This document shows, in pieces, positions 3,749 to 6,315 of a stretch of 6,315 bases of DNA. Position 1 is the stretch's first letter. Each line of letters opens with the position of its first letter. The DNA is taken from NCBI GenBank assembly GCA_023264915.1, contig JAHFUU010000166.1, forward strand, positions 1 through 6,315, written 5' to 3'. Source of the stretch: Microthrixaceae bacterium. GTDB taxonomy: Bacteria; Actinomycetota; Acidimicrobiia; Acidimicrobiales; Acidimicrobilacustridaceae. The position numbers were made by a program, and so were the translations under genes. The notes under the pieces were generated by a model. That model saw only the letters and a program-made list of their open reading frames with translations. It ran no database searches and was not told where the DNA came from.

Positions 3749-6247
3749 CTACCTCACGTCGTCGCGCACCCGCGAACGATCAGGCTCGGTAGGGCGGGAC
3801 TCGGCGCCCTCTCGCCGGCGGAGGCCCATGTCGAGGAGCTGGTCCGTGCCTCGCCGGGCCTCGACGCCGGACAGCAACCGTCCCCCCGCCTCGAGACACA
3901 CGCATGCGGCTATCCCCACGCCGATCGCGGCCATCAGGTCGGGCTGGGGTGGAACGTAGATCGCGAAGTAGTTTCGCAACGAGGGCACCGACAGCACGGC
4001 AACGAAACAACCAACCATGGTGGCCACGAGCATCACCTTCCAGAGCCTGAAAGGCCTTGCGAAGATCCCGAGAACCCACATCGCGACGATGAACAGCGTG
4101 ATGATCGCGCCGGTCTGGGCTTGGCTCAGCGCAGTCGCCGCATCGGTGCCGTCGATGTCGTGCTTCAAGAGCCAGTACGTCATCAAGGTCGCACCGGCGG
4201 CAAGGACCCCGGCAGGTGCCGTGAAGCGCATGACCCTTCGGAGGAAACCGCTCCTGGCCCGTCTCGAGTTTGGCGCAAGTGCGAGGAAGAAAGCCGGTAT
4301 TCCGATGGTGAGGGAGCTGATCACGGTCATATGCCGCGGGACGAACGGGAACTCGATGCTGGACAATCCCACGACCAAGGCGAGGCACACGGCGTAGACG
4401 GTCTTGGTCACGAACAGGTTCGCGACCCGCTCGACGTTGCCGATCACACGTCGGCCCTCGGCCACGACGGACGGGAACACCGCGAAGGAGTTGTCGAGCA
4501 GGACGAAGCGCGCGACCGCTCGGGCAGCCGGGCTGCCGCTACCCATCGCCACTCCAACCTCGGCATCCTTCAAGGCCAGGGTGTCATTCACCCCGTCGCC
4601 GGTCATCGCAACCTCGTGGCGGTGTGACTGCAACGCGTGCACCATCTCGCGCTTCTGTTGTGGGGTGACCCTGCCGAACACCGTTGAGCGCTCGAGTGCA
4701 TCGGCCAGCTCGGCTTGGTCGGTGGGGAGGTTGCGGGCATCCACAGGCGCCTCGGACCCGTCGATGCCACAACGCTGCGCGACTGCTCCCACGGTCACGG
4801 CGTTGTCGCCTGATATCACCTTGATCTGCACGTTCTGGCGCTTGAAGTACTCGACCGTGTCCGGGGCATCGTCGCGAACCTTCTCCTCCAGCACGACCAG
4901 TGCGACGGCATCCAGCCTCTCGGGAAGGTCCTCGCCCGTGAGCCCTCCGGGCGCCTCGGCGAGCAGGAGCACGCGACGCCCTCGCTCGGCATGGTGGCGG
5001 ACGAGGCTCTCGATACGTGAGGGCTCGGCCGTCTTGAGGCCGACGATGTCAGGGGCACCGAACACCCAAGTGCCCGCGTCATCCACAAAGGCCGTGGCAC
5101 TCCACTTGCGCGCAGAGGAGAACGGCACGACTCCGGTCACCTCCCATGGCGGTGGCTGGTCGAACTCCTCCCCGACGGCAGCCATCGACGCGTTGGGGTT
5201 GGGGTCTGCTGCGGCCATCGCCGCAAGGACGGCTTCAACTTCGAAGCCGCGCTGACCAGGGTCACCCTGACCGGCGAGCGGCTCGACCGACGAGAGCACG
5301 AGCTTGCCCTCGGTGAGTGTGCCTGTCTTGTCGACGCAGAGAACGTCCACACGTGCCAATCCTTCGATGGCCGCCAGCTCCTGGGTCAGCACGTTCTTGT
5401 TGCCCAGACGCAGCACACCCAGCGCATAGGCCATGCTGGTCAGCAACACCAGCCCTTCGGGCACCATCGCGACACCACCGGCGACCGAGCGCTGGATTGC
5501 ATCGGTGACGTTGTCCTCTCTACGGAACTGCGCGATGACCAAGAGGATCATCGTGGGACCGATGAGAAACGAGATCACCTTCAGGATCTTGTTGATGCCG
5601 TCATTGAGCTCGGATCGAACCCTCGAGAACCTCGACGCCTCCTCGTTGATGCCGTAGGCATAGGTGTCACGACCGACCTTGGTGGCTCGGAAGGCCCCCG
5701 ACCCCGCGACCACGAAGCTGCCGGACAGCACCGGGTCGCCGACATCCTTGGTGACCGGGTCAGCTTCGCCGGTCAGCAGCGACTCGTCGATCTCGAGCCC
5801 GACAGCCTCGGTGATCGTGCCGTCGACAGTGGCCTGGTCCCCGAGCCCGAGCTCGATCAGGTCGTCAAGGACGAGCCCTTCTGGGGGGACGTCAAAGCTG
5901 GCACCGTCGCGGCGGACTGTCACCTTCGGTGCATTGGTCAGGGTCAGCCGGTCCAAGGTCCGCTTGGCTCTGCTCTCCTGCACCATGCCGATCAGCGCAT
6001 TGGCCACCAACACGAACCCGAACAGCGCGTCCCGGTACTCCTTGACGATGAGGATCATCAACAGCAACGCTCCGAGAAGAGCGTTGAAGAGGGTGAAGAT
6101 GTTCGCCCTCACGATCTCCACGTACGTTCGGCTGGTGGGGTTGGGGACGTCGTTGGTGAGCCCGCTGGCCACCCGTTCGGCAACCTCTCCGGGTGTCAGG
6201 CCGCGCGGGGGCGCGAGGTCGGTTCCACCCCCGGGTGCGTCCGGCAT
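3749..6247 (-). CDS. ctpE: CtpE-type cation-transporting P-type ATPase
   Basis: The 832-residue membrane pump couples ATP hydrolysis to cation movement. The motifs are complete: actuator TGE (159-161, in DESLLTGEADP), PEGL in helix M4 (263-266), phosphorylation site DKTGTLT with Asp306, nucleotide-binding ARKWSA (379-384), VISGDN (477-482) and hinge TGDGVND (549-555). About ten membrane helices are visible, near 51-68, 73-89, 222-240, 253-278, 610-628, 638-658, 677-694, 711-730, 738-757 and 768-787. There is no N-terminal CxxC heavy-metal domain and no CPC motif, which argues against a copper or zinc P1B pump. The N-terminus (GLTPGEVAERVASGLTNDVP) and the EIVRANIFTLFNALLGALLL region closely match mycobacterial CtpE, reported to be a calcium-uptake ATPase; calcium is thus the likely substrate, by homology only. 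The tail (about 790-832) is charged and somewhat longer than in the mycobacterial protein. No ribosome site precedes the ATG, which lies 12 bases after the upstream stop, so coupled translation is likely. Confidence 0.9.
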   Translation of the reverse strand: MPDAPGGGTDLAPPRGLTPGEVAERVASGLTNDVPNPTSRTYVEIVRANIFTLFNALLGALLLMILIVKEYRDALFGFVLVANALIGMVQESRAKRTLDRLTLTNAPKVTVRRDGASFDVPPEGLVLDDLIELGLGDQATVDGTITEAVGLEIDESLLTGEADPVTKDVGDPVLSGSFVVAGSGAFRATKVGRDTYAYGINEEASRFSRVRSELNDGINKILKVISFLIGPTMILLVIAQFRREDNVTDAIQRSVAGGVAMVPEGLVLLTSMAYALGVLRLGNKNVLTQELAAIEGLARVDVLCVDKTGTLTEGKLVLSSVEPLAGQGDPGQRGFEVEAVLAAMAAADPNPNASMAAVGEEFDQPPPWEVTGVVPFSSARKWSATAFVDDAGTWVFGAPDIVGLKTAEPSRIESLVRHHAERGRRVLLLAEAPGGLTGEDLPERLDAVALVVLEEKVRDDAPDTVEYFKRQNVQIKVISGDNAVTVGAVAQRCGIDGSEAPVDARNLPTDQAELADALERSTVFGRVTPQQKREMVHALQSHRHEVAMTGDGVNDTLALKDAEVGVAMGSGSPAARAVARFVLLDNSFAVFPSVVAEGRRVIGNVERVANLFVTKTVYAVCLALVVGLSSIEFPFVPRHMTVISSLTIGIPAFFLALAPNSRRARSGFLRRVMRFTAPAGVLAAGATLMTYWLLKHDIDGTDAATALSQAQTGAIITLFIVAMWVLGIFARPFRLWKVMLVATMVGCFVAVLSVPSLRNYFAIYVPPQPDLMAAIGVGIAACVCLEAGGRLLSGVEARRGTDQLLDMGLRRREGAESRPTEPDRSRVRDDVR

Positions 6248-6259
6248 CAGATCGATGCG

Positions 6260-6315
6260 TCAGCGGGCGCGGCGCTCTAGCTGCTCGCGATTGGTGATGC
6301 GGTAGCGGCGATCGA
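6260..6315 (-). CDS. C-terminal end of an unidentified gene upstream of ctpE
   Basis: The minus strand has an open frame from the window edge to a TGA at 6260-6262, encoding DRRYRITNREQLERRAR. Of its 17 sense codons, 14 end in G or C, as in the neighbouring genes, so I read it as the end of a real protein. Too little is visible to name it. The stop is 12 bases before the ctpE ATG and in the same frame, so the two are probably co-transcribed. It could alternatively be chance open sequence. Confidence 0.45.
   Translation of the reverse strand, partial: DRRYRITNREQLERRAR

Noticed and set aside
2516..6247. A functional calcium link between the GH43 protein and the CtpE-like pump
   Set aside because: GH43 propellers can bind a metal ion and CtpE is linked to calcium, but the genes are convergent with no shared promoter, so adjacency alone does not support joint function.
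3731..6305. Long plus-strand open frames opposite ctpE (3731-4627, 4404-5255, 5664-6305)
   Set aside because: They are antisense to a complete P-type ATPase with all motifs intact. Their products are low-complexity Ser/Thr/Arg/His-rich and show no family motif; GC-rich codon bias commonly produces such frames.

Overview
This is a 6.3 kb piece of high-GC DNA that reads as an ordinary chromosomal region of an actinobacterium. A deep-branching, Acidimicrobiia-like lineage is my guess; I cannot assign a genus. The reasons are the strong G/C bias at third codon positions, frequent GTG starts, a UsfX-like anti-sigma protein, a stand-alone LigC/LigD-type ligase, a CtpE-type P-type ATPase, and several genes that look leaderless. 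I see no tRNA, rRNA, CRISPR array, insertion sequence or phage gene.

Layout from left to right. Positions 1-87 (minus) hold the first 29 codons of oligoribonuclease (orn), cut by the window edge. The 210-base divergent spacer carries a long perfect inverted repeat and a second GC-rich hairpin. dut (298-735, plus) is a complete trimeric dUTPase. A convergent gap of 130 bases follows, then a small UsfX/RsbW-like anti-sigma protein (866-1267, minus) without a recognisable ATP-binding apparatus. Upstream of it on the same strand is a single-domain ATP-dependent DNA ligase (1420-2391, minus). Divergent from the ligase is a GH43 glycosidase-like exported protein (2516-3730, plus) with both a lipoprotein signal and a C-terminal membrane anchor. 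It converges, with an 18-base gap, on a complete CtpE-like P-type ATPase (3749-6247, minus). Just upstream of that is the last 17 codons of an unidentified gene (6260-6315, minus).

Functional links are loose. orn, dut and the ligase belong to nucleic-acid housekeeping (RNA-fragment decay, uracil exclusion, strand joining). The GH43 protein and the cation ATPase act at the cell envelope. Most genes appear to be separate transcription units; only the right-edge gene plus ctpE looks like an operon.

The most useful pattern is regulatory. Five of the six complete or 5'-complete genes have a TAnnnT -10-like hexamer 12-14 bases before the start codon, and none has a well-placed Shine-Dalgarno sequence. 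This points to leaderless mRNAs. I do not see a new multi-gene system. The points worth checking are the degenerate anti-sigma protein, the doubly anchored GH43 protein, the structured orn-dut spacer and the leaderless promoter pattern.
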